The translations under genes were made by a program, and so were the position numbers. A model generated the notes under the pieces. The model worked only from the letters and a program-made list of their open reading frames with translations. It was not told the origin of the DNA and searched no databases. From Ectobacillus sp042610425 (lineage in GTDB: Bacteria; Bacillota; Bacilli; Bacillales; Bacillaceae_G), in the NCBI RefSeq assembly GCF_042610425.1, contig NZ_JBGJZM010000001.1, positions 248,001 through 312,000 on the forward strand: a stretch of 64,000 nucleotides of DNA, read 5' to 3'. Positions 8,648 to 17,490 of the stretch are shown here, piece after piece. The stretch's first letter is position 1. Each line of letters starts with the position of its first letter.

Positions 8648-9193
8648 TTATTCTTCTAAGAGAATACCAGCCTTTTCTAAGGCTAAACACACTGCATTCA
8701 ATTTTTCAATGGAATCGGCTCTGATTGTATGAAGATGAATTCCCCCGGTTAGCTGAGATAGATAGGATGCTTTTGTATCAAACACCTTATTCATATATTG
8801 CTCCACTTCATGGCGATTACTAACCATAATCGATGCAGTCAAATCTCCGTAAATAGGATGTTCGACCTTAACATCTTCCACTGTAATGCCATGGTCAACT
8901 AAAATCGTTAACTCTTCTATGACACGGTCTGGTGTATGGACACATGCAATCACTCTTTCAAAGCTGGATTGCAGGGATTGTGGTTTTAAATATAAATAGC
9001 CTTGAGAAGTAGCAATAATTGGTTCATTTCTTGCCTTTAGCAATGAGATATCTTGTACAATTACTTGCCTACTTACATGGGTCTTTTTTGATAATTCACT
9101 GCCGGATAGAGGCTTATTTGCGTTAAGTAAGCACTCTAATATAAAGGTTCTTCTCTCTTCTCCTAAAATTTTCTTTTTATTTATATCGTTCAT
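8648..9193 (-). CDS. niaR: Niacin-responsive transcription repressor NiaR (YrxA)
   Basis: NiaR represses NAD de novo and salvage genes in response to nicotinic acid. The 181-aa protein has an N-terminal HTH_11 winged helix (LSGSELSKKTHVSRQVIVQD) and a C-terminal 3H ligand-binding domain with its three histidine stretches (VEHPIYGDL, NRHEVEQYM, GGIHLHTI). Its 5' end overlaps the end of nadS by 4 bases on the minus strand, divergent from nadBCA, which is the typical Bacillus arrangement. Confidence 0.93.
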   Translation of the reverse strand: MNDINKKKILGEERRTFILECLLNANKPLSGSELSKKTHVSRQVIVQDISLLKARNEPIIATSQGYLYLKPQSLQSSFERVIACVHTPDRVIEELTILVDHGITVEDVKVEHPIYGDLTASIMVSNRHEVEQYMNKVFDTKASYLSQLTGGIHLHTIRADSIEKLNAVCLALEKAGILLEE

Positions 9194-10338
9194 GGTACAA
9201 CAGCGCCTCCAGGAAATTGATCAATCATCTTTTCAATTATTTCGAGTGTTATGTGTATATGCTGCTTGGTTGTATGAGTTCCAAATGAAAATCGTACATA
9301 TTGTTTGGCTCTCTCATGACTTTTTCCTATAGCAATCATTGTTTGGGATGGCTCTTGCTTATGACTATGACAAGCACTGCCGGTTGAAATGGCGATTCCA
9401 TTTCGATTACATTCTAGCATTGTATATTGTCCTTCTATTCCCTCGATTGTAACACCGACGATATTTGGAAGGTGTAACGTAGGATGTCCTTCTATTGAAA
9501 GAGAATGAGAAATGTTACAAAGACCTTCACAAAATAGTTGCCGTAACGCTTCAATCCGTTTAGCTTCCCCTTTTTGCGTATTTATCATGATCTCAGCAGC
9601 TGTCAAAAATGCAGCAATACCTGGAACATTGACCGTGCCAGGACGAAATCCAAATTCATGAGAAGTACCTTCCCATACAGGCTTCCAATGTATATTTGGA
9701 TTTATGTAGCAGGCCCCTACCCCTTTTGGACCATATAGTTTATGGGCAGAAATGGATAAAGAATCTATATTCATTTTCTCTACATCAATTGGAATTTTTC
9801 CAAATGTTTGCACACAATCTGTATGAAATAGTATATCATGCTTTTTTAATAATGAACCGATTTCTGTAAGTCTTTGAATGGTTCCAATCTCAGAATTTGC
9901 ATGCTGAATACTTGCTAGAACCGTATCACTTCGGATTGCCTTTTCAAGTGCAACCATATCGATTAAACCGAATGAATCAACAGGTATATACGTAACGGAA
10001 AAACCATGGTTTTCTAATTTACGGAAATAGTTACGAATAGAGGCGTGTTCGACCTTAGTCGTAAGTATATGCTTGCCTTTTTGCGTATGTGCTAAAAGTA
10101 AGGAATGCACAGCGAGCATATTTGATTCAGAGCCGCCGCTCGTGAAGAAGATCCCTTTTTCCTCTCCATTTAAGAAGGTTGCAAGTTTTTTTCGGCAGGT
10201 CTGAAGCAGTGCACCTGCACGGGAGCCTATATCGTGTAAACTTTGTTCATTTCCAAAGTATTCGACATTTGCTTGCTGATACGTTTGTAATGCTTCTTTG
10301 CACATCGGTGTTGTAGCTGCGTAATCTAAATAAATCAA
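9190..10338 (-). CDS. nadS: Cysteine desulfurase NadS (NifS-like), NAD-cluster type
   Basis: This is a PLP-dependent desulfurase that supplies sulfur, probably for the quinolinate synthase 4Fe-4S cluster. The 382-aa fold-type I sequence shows SAHKLYGPKGVG with the Schiff-base lysine and the catalytic-loop cysteine in STGSACHSHKQEPS. It is distinct from the second desulfurase at 42053. Divergent transcription from nadB across a shared 124-base control region, and the adjacent niaR, tie it to NAD synthesis. It is called nifS in B. subtilis. Confidence 0.93.
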   Translation of the reverse strand: MIYLDYAATTPMCKEALQTYQQANVEYFGNEQSLHDIGSRAGALLQTCRKKLATFLNGEEKGIFFTSGGSESNMLAVHSLLLAHTQKGKHILTTKVEHASIRNYFRKLENHGFSVTYIPVDSFGLIDMVALEKAIRSDTVLASIQHANSEIGTIQRLTEIGSLLKKHDILFHTDCVQTFGKIPIDVEKMNIDSLSISAHKLYGPKGVGACYINPNIHWKPVWEGTSHEFGFRPGTVNVPGIAAFLTAAEIMINTQKGEAKRIEALRQLFCEGLCNISHSLSIEGHPTLHLPNIVGVTIEGIEGQYTMLECNRNGIAISTGSACHSHKQEPSQTMIAIGKSHERAKQYVRFSFGTHTTKQHIHITLEIIEKMIDQFPGGAVVP

Positions 10339-10392
10339 ATGGTAATCTCCCCATTCCTGTGCACACGTATTTTTTTGTATCTAAAAAAGTTC

Positions 10393-10440
10393 TTGTCATT
10401 ATTTTAATAATATGTAAAGATAGGTGTCAAGACAGTTGTA
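10393..10440. promoter_or_regulatory. Divergent nadS/nadB control region with candidate NiaR operator
   Basis: The intergenic strip contains AGGTGTCAAGACAGTT (about 10422-10437), a plausible NiaR site because NiaR is encoded next door. TTGTCA (10393) with TAAAGA (10415) may form the nadB promoter, and a TTGACA hexamer on the minus strand (10430-10425) lies inside the putative operator. The operator assignment is inference from context. Confidence 0.45.
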
Positions 10441-10462
10441 TATATAATTAGGAGGCGAACCT

Positions 10463-11986
10463 ATGCAACATGCGGACGTTCTCATTATTGGCAGTGGAAT
10501 TGCCGCTCTATGTGTGGCACAGCAAATTTGCAAGGAAAAGAATGTGATAATAATCACAAAGAAAACGAGAGACGATAATAATTCTTGGATGGCACAGGGT
10601 GGAATTGCCGCAGCGGTCGCTCCTACAGATCATTGGATGAACCATTATGATGATACGCTACAAGCAGGGTGTCAGTATAACAACAGGGAGGCAGTAGCCT
10701 ATCTCGTAGAGCAAGCACCGAATGAAATGATTCAATTAATAGAAAATGGTATGAAGTTTGATAGAAATGAGAAGGGATTGAGTCTTGGTAAGGAAGGAGC
10801 ACATGGTACAAATCGTATACTCCATGCTGGCGGGGATGCGACAGGCATGCATGTCCTTACCCATATTCGAAAACAGGTTCTGGAGAATGTAACAATTGTG
10901 GAGAATGAAATGGTAATCGATTTAGTTACGCAGGGCGGCGTTTGTACCGGGGTATTGACGCGAGATGAAAAGGATAGGATCAAAGCGTACTATGCTCCTC
11001 ACACTGTACTAGCAACGGGTGGTGTAGGGTCTCTCTACTCATTTAGCTCCAATAATGGAACGATTACAGGAGATGGAATTGCTATGGCGTATCGCGCAGG
11101 AGCGCAAGTAACCGATTTAGAATTTGTACAATTTCATCCGACGATGCTTTATGTGAACAATCAATCCTGTGGTTTGGTGTCCGAGGCAGTTCGCGGGGAA
11201 GGTGCGGTTTTGGTGAATTCTAAAGGAGAACGATTTATGCATGGAATTCATCCATTAGCAGATCTTGCTCCGAGAGACATTGTAGCCCGCGCAAATCATC
11301 AGCAGATTATGAACGGAGAAAAAGTATATTTAGATATTTCAATGATCGATCATTTTTCCACCCGTTTTCCTACGATTACTTCACTTTGTGAGGAACATGG
11401 AGTAGAGATTGGTAAAAACCGTATTCCCATCGTGCCAGGTGCTCATTTTCATATGGGCGGAGTGAAGACCAATCTAGATGGAGAAACATCGATTCCTGGA
11501 TTATATGCGGTAGGAGAAGTAGCATGTAATGGCGTTCATGGTGCAAACCGGCTGGCTAGTAATTCTTTAATAGAAGGAATTGTGTTTGGACATCGTCTTG
11601 GAGAATTCTTGCGTAGACAGCGTAAGGAAATAACAAAGAAGGTACTAGTGCGTAAAAGTATAACAAAAAAACAAGTGATTCTTCCAACTGTGCAAGAAAT
11701 TCAACAGATGATGATGAAATATGTAGGTATTGTGAGAGATGAAGAAGGCTTGCTTATGATGAAACAGTGGCTTACACCTTATAATAACGTATCCATACAT
11801 GAATCGCTCTCAAATGAGGAAATAACCATTGTGAATATGGTGACTGTTGCATATTTAATTACAACTGCTTCCTTACAGCGACAAGAAAGTATCGGGGGGC
11901 ATTATCGAAGCGATTATCCGAATATAAAACAAATCCATGAATCAATTGTATTGACCAAGAAAAAGCAGGATCATCAATTGGTGTAG
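10463..11986 (+). CDS. nadB: L-aspartate oxidase
   Basis: NadB oxidises L-aspartate to iminoaspartate, the first step of de novo NAD synthesis. The flavoprotein has an N-terminal FAD-binding motif (DVLIIGSGIAALCVA), the succinate-dehydrogenase-family active-site segment SEAVRGEGAVLVNSKGERF, and the HGANRLASNSLIEG FAD region. Length 507 aa is slightly short compared with about 530 in several relatives, with a compact C-terminal helical domain. AGGAGGCG precedes ATG. It is the first gene of nadBCA. Confidence 0.96.
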   Translation: MQHADVLIIGSGIAALCVAQQICKEKNVIIITKKTRDDNNSWMAQGGIAAAVAPTDHWMNHYDDTLQAGCQYNNREAVAYLVEQAPNEMIQLIENGMKFDRNEKGLSLGKEGAHGTNRILHAGGDATGMHVLTHIRKQVLENVTIVENEMVIDLVTQGGVCTGVLTRDEKDRIKAYYAPHTVLATGGVGSLYSFSSNNGTITGDGIAMAYRAGAQVTDLEFVQFHPTMLYVNNQSCGLVSEAVRGEGAVLVNSKGERFMHGIHPLADLAPRDIVARANHQQIMNGEKVYLDISMIDHFSTRFPTITSLCEEHGVEIGKNRIPIVPGAHFHMGGVKTNLDGETSIPGLYAVGEVACNGVHGANRLASNSLIEGIVFGHRLGEFLRRQRKEITKKVLVRKSITKKQVILPTVQEIQQMMMKYVGIVRDEEGLLMMKQWLTPYNNVSIHESLSNEEITIVNMVTVAYLITTASLQRQESIGGHYRSDYPNIKQIHESIVLTKKKQDHQLV

Positions 11987-12004
11987 GAAAGTGAGTGTGA
12001 AATA

Positions 12005-12847
12005 ATGAATCCAATTAAACTAAAACAAGCACTAGAATCATTTTTTTTAGAAGATATGGGGGAGCGAGATGTTACATCTCAGTTAATTTTTCCTCGGAAT
12101 TCCATGGCAACCGGAACATTTCTCATGAAACAGGATGGAATTATAGCAGGAACTGACATTATTACAACGGGGTTTCGACTTCTTGATTCTTTGGCTGAGG
12201 TAGAACTTTATAAACATGACGGGGAAGAGGTACACAAGGGAGAAATTATTGCTAAGGTGAAGGGACCAATTGTAGCACTGCTAACAGGAGAACGAGTTAT
12301 ATTAAATTTGATTCAGCGTATGAGCGGAATTGCGACGGTTACAAATGAAGCAGTAAAACAGTTAGATGATGACCATACACGTATTTGCGATACGAGAAAA
12401 ACAATGCCGGGTCTTCGTATGTTTGATAAATACGCAGTCACATGCGGATCAGGTTATAATCACCGGTTTGGCTTGTATGATGGGGCTATGATTAAAGACA
12501 ACCATATCGCATTTGCTGGGTCGATTACGAAAGCAGTTTCCATGGTGAAGAAACAGGTAGGGCATATGGTGAAAATAGAGGTAGAAACGGAAACGAAGGA
12601 ACAAGTACATGAAGCAGTACAGGCAGGAGCAGATGTCATTATGTTTGACAACCGTTCGCCGCAGGAAATAAAAGAATTTCGTCGCCTTGTACCAAATGAA
12701 ATCATAACAGAAGCATCGGGCGGTATTACCATTTCTAATTTAAAAGAGTATAGACAAACAGGTGTCGATTATATATCACTCGGTATGCTGACTCATTCCG
12801 TTCAAGCGTTAGATGTTAGTTTTAATATAGAAGGAGAGAAAGCATGA
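12005..12847 (+). CDS. nadC: Nicotinate-nucleotide pyrophosphorylase (carboxylating)
   Basis: Quinolinate phosphoribosyltransferase produces nicotinate mononucleotide from quinolinate and PRPP. The 280-aa protein shows the ICDTRKTMPGLR substrate-binding motif, the acidic EVETETKEQ segment, DVIMFDNRSPQE and EASGGI. It lies 18 bases after nadB and overlaps nadA by 4 bases (ATGA), so translation of the last two genes is coupled. Confidence 0.97.
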   Translation: MNPIKLKQALESFFLEDMGERDVTSQLIFPRNSMATGTFLMKQDGIIAGTDIITTGFRLLDSLAEVELYKHDGEEVHKGEIIAKVKGPIVALLTGERVILNLIQRMSGIATVTNEAVKQLDDDHTRICDTRKTMPGLRMFDKYAVTCGSGYNHRFGLYDGAMIKDNHIAFAGSITKAVSMVKKQVGHMVKIEVETETKEQVHEAVQAGADVIMFDNRSPQEIKEFRRLVPNEIITEASGGITISNLKEYRQTGVDYISLGMLTHSVQALDVSFNIEGEKA

Positions 12848-13950
12848 GTATATTAGACCAAATGAATCAAATGGGGCAATTCATGTTGCCGCAAAGATAT
12901 AGTCTTATGTCTCAGGAAGAAATGGAAGCACGTGTCTTTGAGATTAAAGAAAAACTCGGGGAAAAACTTTTTATTCCGGGTCATCATTATCAAAAAGATG
13001 AAGTAATCCAATTTGCAGATGCAACGGGTGATTCCCTTCAGCTTGCACAGATTGCTGCAAAGAACAAGAAGGCGAAATATATTGTCTTTTGCGGCGTACA
13101 CTTTATGGCAGAAACGGCTGATATTTTAACGACAGATGAACAGGTTGTCGTGTTGCCAGATATGCGTGCAGGATGTTCGATGGCCGATATGGCAGACATC
13201 TTTCAAACAGAACGGGCTTGGCAGTCGTTACAAAATGTATTTGGAGATACGATTTTACCGTTAACCTATGTTAATTCAACTGCCGCTATTAAGGCGTTTT
13301 GCGGTAGAAACGGTGGAGCGACTGTAACCTCTTCGAATGCTAAGAAAATGGTAACATGGGCATTTACCCAAAAAGAGCGTATATTGTTTTTGCCAGATCA
13401 ACATTTAGGACGAAACACCGCCTATGATTTAGGTGTTCCGCTTAGTAGGATGGCTGTATGGGACCCGCATACGGATACGTTAGAGTATGAAGGAAAAGTC
13501 GAAGAGATACAGGTTATTCTTTGGAAAGGGCATTGTTCTGTTCATCAAAATTTTACTGTAAATAATATTGAATATATTCGAAATCAATATCCTGACATGA
13601 GAGTGATTGTACATCCGGAATGTTCACGCGAAGTGGTAGCGGCATCTGATGACGCTGGCTCTACAAAATATATTATTGACACGATTTCCCAGGCAACTCC
13701 TGGAAGTCAATGGGCGATTGGTACAGAAATGAATTTAGTTCAGCGTCTAATAAAGCAGCATCCAAACCAGCAGATTAGGTCTTTAAACCCGTTTCTGTGT
13801 CCTTGTTTAACGATGAACCGTATTGACTTGCCACATCTGTTATGGACATTGGAGTTATTAGAACGAAATGAAGTAGTAAATGTTATTGAAGTAGAGAAAA
13901 AAGTTGCCGAAGATGCGAAGCTTGCCCTTTATCGCATGCTCGCATTGTAA
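12844..13950 (+). CDS. nadA: Quinolinate synthase A
   Basis: NadA condenses iminoaspartate with dihydroxyacetone phosphate to quinolinate using a 4Fe-4S cluster. The 368-aa protein is the longer Bacillus type. Cysteines in RAGCSMAD (about 110), WKGHCSVH (about 230) and LCPCLT (about 320) match the three cluster ligands known for the B. subtilis enzyme. It is the last gene of nadBCA. The desulfurase NadS encoded divergently is the likely sulfur source for the cluster. Confidence 0.97.
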   Translation: MSILDQMNQMGQFMLPQRYSLMSQEEMEARVFEIKEKLGEKLFIPGHHYQKDEVIQFADATGDSLQLAQIAAKNKKAKYIVFCGVHFMAETADILTTDEQVVVLPDMRAGCSMADMADIFQTERAWQSLQNVFGDTILPLTYVNSTAAIKAFCGRNGGATVTSSNAKKMVTWAFTQKERILFLPDQHLGRNTAYDLGVPLSRMAVWDPHTDTLEYEGKVEEIQVILWKGHCSVHQNFTVNNIEYIRNQYPDMRVIVHPECSREVVAASDDAGSTKYIIDTISQATPGSQWAIGTEMNLVQRLIKQHPNQQIRSLNPFLCPCLTMNRIDLPHLLWTLELLERNEVVNVIEVEKKVAEDAKLALYRMLAL

Positions 13951-14116
13951 TGAAGTGGTATTTATAGTGGAGACGAGCAGCAATGCAGAGTCTCCTTTTT
14001 CTTTTTCATCTACTCATAAAAAAATCATTGCTTGCATACATTGTTGTGAAGTGGCACCGTGTGTTGATTGTGCAGTTTCTATCATAGAGAAGTCGCACAG
14101 GAGGGGGAAAATTTGA
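13913..14116 (+). CDS. Possible small cysteine-rich ORF between nadA and safA (doubtful)
   Basis: An uninterrupted frame overlaps the end of nadA and fills the gap to safA. It ends in TGA that overlaps the safA TTG start (TTGA), as in coupled genes. It would encode about 67 residues with paired cysteines (CSHC, CIHCC, CVDC), resembling a small zinc-binding protein. Against it, there is no good ribosome site near any start and a sigma-E-like promoter lies inside it. No family was recognised. The frame may be open by chance. Confidence 0.25.
   Translation: MRSLPFIACSHCNEVVFIVETSSNAESPFSFSSTHKKIIACIHCCEVAPCVDCAVSIIEKSHRRGKI
14013..14042 (+). promoter_or_regulatory. Candidate sigma-E promoter for safA
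   Basis: CTCATAA (14013-14019) and GCATACATT (14034-14042) are 14 bases apart, very close to the sigma-E consensus. safA of B. subtilis is transcribed by sigma-E in the mother cell, which fits. Confidence 0.65.
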
Positions 14117-15744
14117 AAATTCATATTGTCCAAAAAGGAGATACACTTTGGAAAATTGCCAAAAAGTATGGCGTGAATTTCGAAGAGCTTAAGAATGTGA
14201 ATGCTCAGCTCAGCAATCCAGATTTAATTATGCCAGGGATGAAAATTAAAGTTCCATCTGCAGATGTACCTGTTAAATATACAGGATCGGGATCTGCGCA
14301 GCCAAAAGAATACGTGAAGGAAGTACAACAGAAGGAATTTCCAGCGGAGCCGAAACTTCTTTCTATACAAGATGAAGAAGAACCGAAGATGAAAACAGAC
14401 ATTGTATCTGAGAAGCCTGCTGAGCAGCAAGCCCCGCAAAAAGAAGTACAGATGAAGTCCGTACAAAAAGAAGTACAGATGAAGCCAGTGCAAAAAGAAG
14501 TACAGGTGAAGCCAGTGCAAAAAGAAACACAGGTTGCGCCTGTAGCAAAAAAAGAAGAGACCGTTGTAAAAGCAGTAAAGGCTGTAGTAAAAGCTGCGCA
14601 GAAGAAAGAAGAAGTGAAGTCAGTAGTCAAAAGTGAGCCCGCTGTCCAAAAAGAAGGGAAAGAAGGGACTAAGTTTTCTATTAATATTTTGCCGCAGCCA
14701 CCGGAGCCACCGACAAAGGATTTTACTTTAGCAAAGGAATTGAAAGTACCGGCAATGACAAAAAAAGAAGATCAATCGCAAATATCACCTATCTATGAAA
14801 AAACAAATACAATACCGAGTTCGAATGAAAATAAGGTAGTTGCAGATTTGGCAAATCAAGTATCACCTATTTCGGAAAAGGTAAATGAAAGCCAAGTACC
14901 TGCAAGTAAATCGAATGTTAGTAGCATCCCAGTCCAAAATGTAAGTGCCTACGAAAGTCCGAAAGAAGGAGTATTACCGATAGTTGATGTAACAAATCCA
15001 TATATACCGCCGGAGGTAAATAAAGGATTTATTCCGTCTGAAGATGCATATGGGGGCACGATACCTTCACCTATTTGGGATCAAAGTATGAATCCGAGCC
15101 AGCCAAACCTATATCAACAAAATTATATGCAACCCGCTATACCAACGTATACTGAGGCACAGCAGTACACACAGCCACCTTTGCAAGGGCAGCCTTACAA
15201 CCCATACGAAATGCAGCCACCACAACCTAATCCGAGTTATTATCCGCAAGGACAGCCTTATACTCCTTACGAAATGGCGCCGCCGCCATACCCGTCATAT
15301 TTCGGACCGCCGCCCTATCCGTCCTATGCACCAATGATGTATCCACCGGCCTACCCTTATCCACCAGTTTATGCAAATCCGCAGGAAATGGGTCAAGTAC
15401 AAGGGGCGTATAGTCCATATGCCGCCGGACCTGGATTTGTGCAGCCTGTTCCGTACGAATCGTCATCTCTTTATATGCCAACGCCTACTAGTAATGTAGC
15501 ACCTGCAAGTAATCAAGCACCAATAGCAGATGAAGACTGCGGTTGTGAAGAACAACCACAACAGCCTTATCCATTTGCACCGCAGCCAGGATTGTACGGC
15601 GCACCTTATTACCCTACTTATCAGCAAGTACCATATGTTCCATCCGTGCCATATGCTCCGTATCCACAAGCATCCTACTATCGTCAAGATCAACAAGCCC
15701 TATTTGGAACACCAAAGATTGATGATGATGACAATGAAACATAA
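14113..15744 (+). CDS. safA: Spore coat assembly protein SafA
   Basis: SafA is a morphogenetic protein at the cortex/coat interface that recruits inner-coat proteins. A single N-terminal LysM domain (residues 1-48: HIVQKGDTLWKIAKKYGVN, ending MKIKVPS) binds cortex peptidoglycan. A lysine/valine/glutamine repeat region (VQKEVQMKP-type, about residues 110-145) follows, then a long Pro/Tyr/Gln-rich tail with PYNPYEMQPP-type repeats. The start is TTG 14113 with AGGAGGGGG upstream. An earlier in-frame start would lack a ribosome site. The product of 543 aa is longer than B. subtilis SafA because of the tail. Confidence 0.92.
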   Translation: MKIHIVQKGDTLWKIAKKYGVNFEELKNVNAQLSNPDLIMPGMKIKVPSADVPVKYTGSGSAQPKEYVKEVQQKEFPAEPKLLSIQDEEEPKMKTDIVSEKPAEQQAPQKEVQMKSVQKEVQMKPVQKEVQVKPVQKETQVAPVAKKEETVVKAVKAVVKAAQKKEEVKSVVKSEPAVQKEGKEGTKFSINILPQPPEPPTKDFTLAKELKVPAMTKKEDQSQISPIYEKTNTIPSSNENKVVADLANQVSPISEKVNESQVPASKSNVSSIPVQNVSAYESPKEGVLPIVDVTNPYIPPEVNKGFIPSEDAYGGTIPSPIWDQSMNPSQPNLYQQNYMQPAIPTYTEAQQYTQPPLQGQPYNPYEMQPPQPNPSYYPQGQPYTPYEMAPPPYPSYFGPPPYPSYAPMMYPPAYPYPPVYANPQEMGQVQGAYSPYAAGPGFVQPVPYESSSLYMPTPTSNVAPASNQAPIADEDCGCEEQPQQPYPFAPQPGLYGAPYYPTYQQVPYVPSVPYAPYPQASYYRQDQQALFGTPKIDDDDNET

Positions 15745-15751
15745 TGAACAT

Positions 15752-15787
15752 AAAAAAGGCGATGCATTTATGAATCGCCTTTTTTTC
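15752..15787 (+). terminator. safA terminator overlapping the next gene's start
   Basis: AAAAAGGCGAT pairs with ATCGCCTTTTT (11 bp, 10-base loop) and is followed by a T-rich run. The ATG of the next gene lies in the loop, and its first codons (NRLFFF) form the 3' arm and T-tract. Confidence 0.8.
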
Positions 15788-16696
15788 TTCTTGCAACAAA
15801 TAGGAATGAATGTTAACAAAATTACTCTGATAAAACCGCATATATATGTTGTAGAAACGAATCATGATACATACGTTTTAAAGGGATATGCAGCGTTCGA
15901 AAAAATGTGGCTACAACTTATGATTTCCAAGCAATTACAAAAAACAGGATTTACCTCTACATCCTTTGCTAGGTTGCTTCCGAACGGAAAAACATATGAG
16001 CAGTTCGAATCTACCTATTGGTTAGTGTTCGATTATTTGCCATACAATGAACCATTTTCATTCGGATTGAAGGAGGATCGAAAACAATCGCTTGAAACCC
16101 TCCATTTGTATCATACCTATGTACGTATGCTTCCTGAAGAGTTTTGCTCGATTCTACCCGTTCAGTCCGTATGGTCAAAATGGCACAAACGAGTGAAGAC
16201 AATTGATATTCACAAACAAGTTTTATCATTTTACATGGGAGAATCGATCGTACAAAGAGTTCTGGACTGGTCATCTTTTGCATTAACCCGTCTTTCCCCT
16301 ACAGAGATATCAGCATCTTTTCATACATGTTTGCACGGAGATATTACAGTGCATAATTATGTAAAGGCTGATGAGGTATATTTAATTGATTTTGATTGTA
16401 TGAGCTATGGCCCTATCCTATATGATTATGTGAAATGGTGTCACATTGCTTTGCCTTATGAAAATTGGTCGTTAGAGGAGCTTACAACATTTTATGAACT
16501 GAAAGAACTCCTTAGCAATCGTATGTTTCTTCTTTTCCTTATATTCCCGGAAGATCTAATACGTGAATGGTACTATTTTCTGTTCCTTTCTACCAATGAA
16601 AAAAAACGATATGAACAGCAATTGATTTATTTTACAAAAAAGCAATTTCGGTTTCGCTTACAATTTGTCGAGCGATTATATAATATGGTAACATAA
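15770..16696 (+). CDS. CotS/YsxE-like kinase-fold spore protein
   Basis: The 308-aa protein has an aminoglycoside-phosphotransferase-like fold: an N-terminal lobe with HIYVVETNHDTYVLKGY, then CLHGDITVHNY (catalytic-loop-like HGDxxxxN) and YLIDFDCMSYG (DFD metal motif). The CotS/YutH/YsxE family of spore coat-associated proteins shares this pattern, and the safA neighbourhood supports a coat role. No substrate is known. The start is uncertain: ATG 15770 lies in the safA terminator loop, and ATG 15734 would overlap safA but has no ribosome site. The gene is inserted between safA and the CoxA-like gene. Confidence 0.75.
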   Translation: MNRLFFFLQQIGMNVNKITLIKPHIYVVETNHDTYVLKGYAAFEKMWLQLMISKQLQKTGFTSTSFARLLPNGKTYEQFESTYWLVFDYLPYNEPFSFGLKEDRKQSLETLHLYHTYVRMLPEEFCSILPVQSVWSKWHKRVKTIDIHKQVLSFYMGESIVQRVLDWSSFALTRLSPTEISASFHTCLHGDITVHNYVKADEVYLIDFDCMSYGPILYDYVKWCHIALPYENWSLEELTTFYELKELLSNRMFLLFLIFPEDLIREWYYFLFLSTNEKKRYEQQLIYFTKKQFRFRLQFVERLYNMVT

Positions 16697-16726
16697 TCAC
16701 AAACATACGAAGGGAAGTATGGAAAA

Positions 16727-17467
16727 ATGGAAGAAAAAATAAAAAAGCTTGTTGAATGGCTGCAATTAAAAGTGAAGGAAGCTCATGCAAATGGTGCGAT
16801 TGTTGGGATTAGCGGCGGAATTGACTCAGCTGTTACAACTCACTTGATTAAGCGTGCCTTTCCTGATCATTCCGTTGGCTTGATTATGCCTTGTAAAAGT
16901 AATGAAAAAGATGCAGAGGATGCACTGAGAGTCGTTGAAAGCAGTGGTATTGAGCACTATGTGATTACTTTAACAGATACCCATCATACTTTGTTTCATG
17001 AGATTGAATCACAACTAAAGAATGCGGGAACATGGAATGAAGAAAAAGCGAAGCTTGGCGATGCAAATACGAGAGCACGTCTTCGTATGTCAACTTTGTA
17101 TGCAGTAGCAAATAACTTTAACTATCTTGTTGTTGGCACAGACAATGCAGCTGAATGGCATACCGGTTACTTTACGAAGTACGGAGATGGTGGGGTTGAC
17201 CTAGTACCTCTTGTTAACTTTACGAAAGGTGAAGTGCGTGAGTTAGCAATAGCATTAGGTGTACCTGATGAAGTTATACATAAGGCACCTACTGCAGGAC
17301 TTTGGGAAGGCCAAACGGATGAAAATGAAATGGGAACAACATACAATATGATTGATAATTATTTAAAGGGCGAAGAAATTCCAGAGAAGGATCGTCTAAT
17401 TATTGAAAACATGCACGCTCGTTCTGAACATAAACGTCACTTAGCAGTAGCACCTCCTAAGTTTTAA
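16727..17467 (+). CDS. nadE: NH3-dependent NAD+ synthetase
   Basis: NadE amidates nicotinate adenine dinucleotide to NAD with ammonia and ATP. The 246-aa protein carries the PP-loop SGGIDS at residues 29-34 and the downstream GTDNAAEWHTGYFTKYGDGG and GLWEGQTDE motifs. It lacks a glutaminase domain. It is shorter than the 272-aa B. subtilis NadE and belongs to the compact subtype. The ribosome site GAAGGGAAG precedes ATG. Its position close to nadBCA completes most of the NAD route in one region. Confidence 0.93.
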   Translation: MEEKIKKLVEWLQLKVKEAHANGAIVGISGGIDSAVTTHLIKRAFPDHSVGLIMPCKSNEKDAEDALRVVESSGIEHYVITLTDTHHTLFHEIESQLKNAGTWNEEKAKLGDANTRARLRMSTLYAVANNFNYLVVGTDNAAEWHTGYFTKYGDGGVDLVPLVNFTKGEVRELAIALGVPDEVIHKAPTAGLWEGQTDENEMGTTYNMIDNYLKGEEIPEKDRLIIENMHARSEHKRHLAVAPPKF

Positions 17468-17490
17468 ACAATATCTGTCAGTTTAAAAAC

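Noticed and set aside
14205..14630. 141-aa Cys/Ser/Thr/Phe-rich minus-strand frame
   Set aside because: It is the antisense reading of the SafA Lys/Glu repeat codons.
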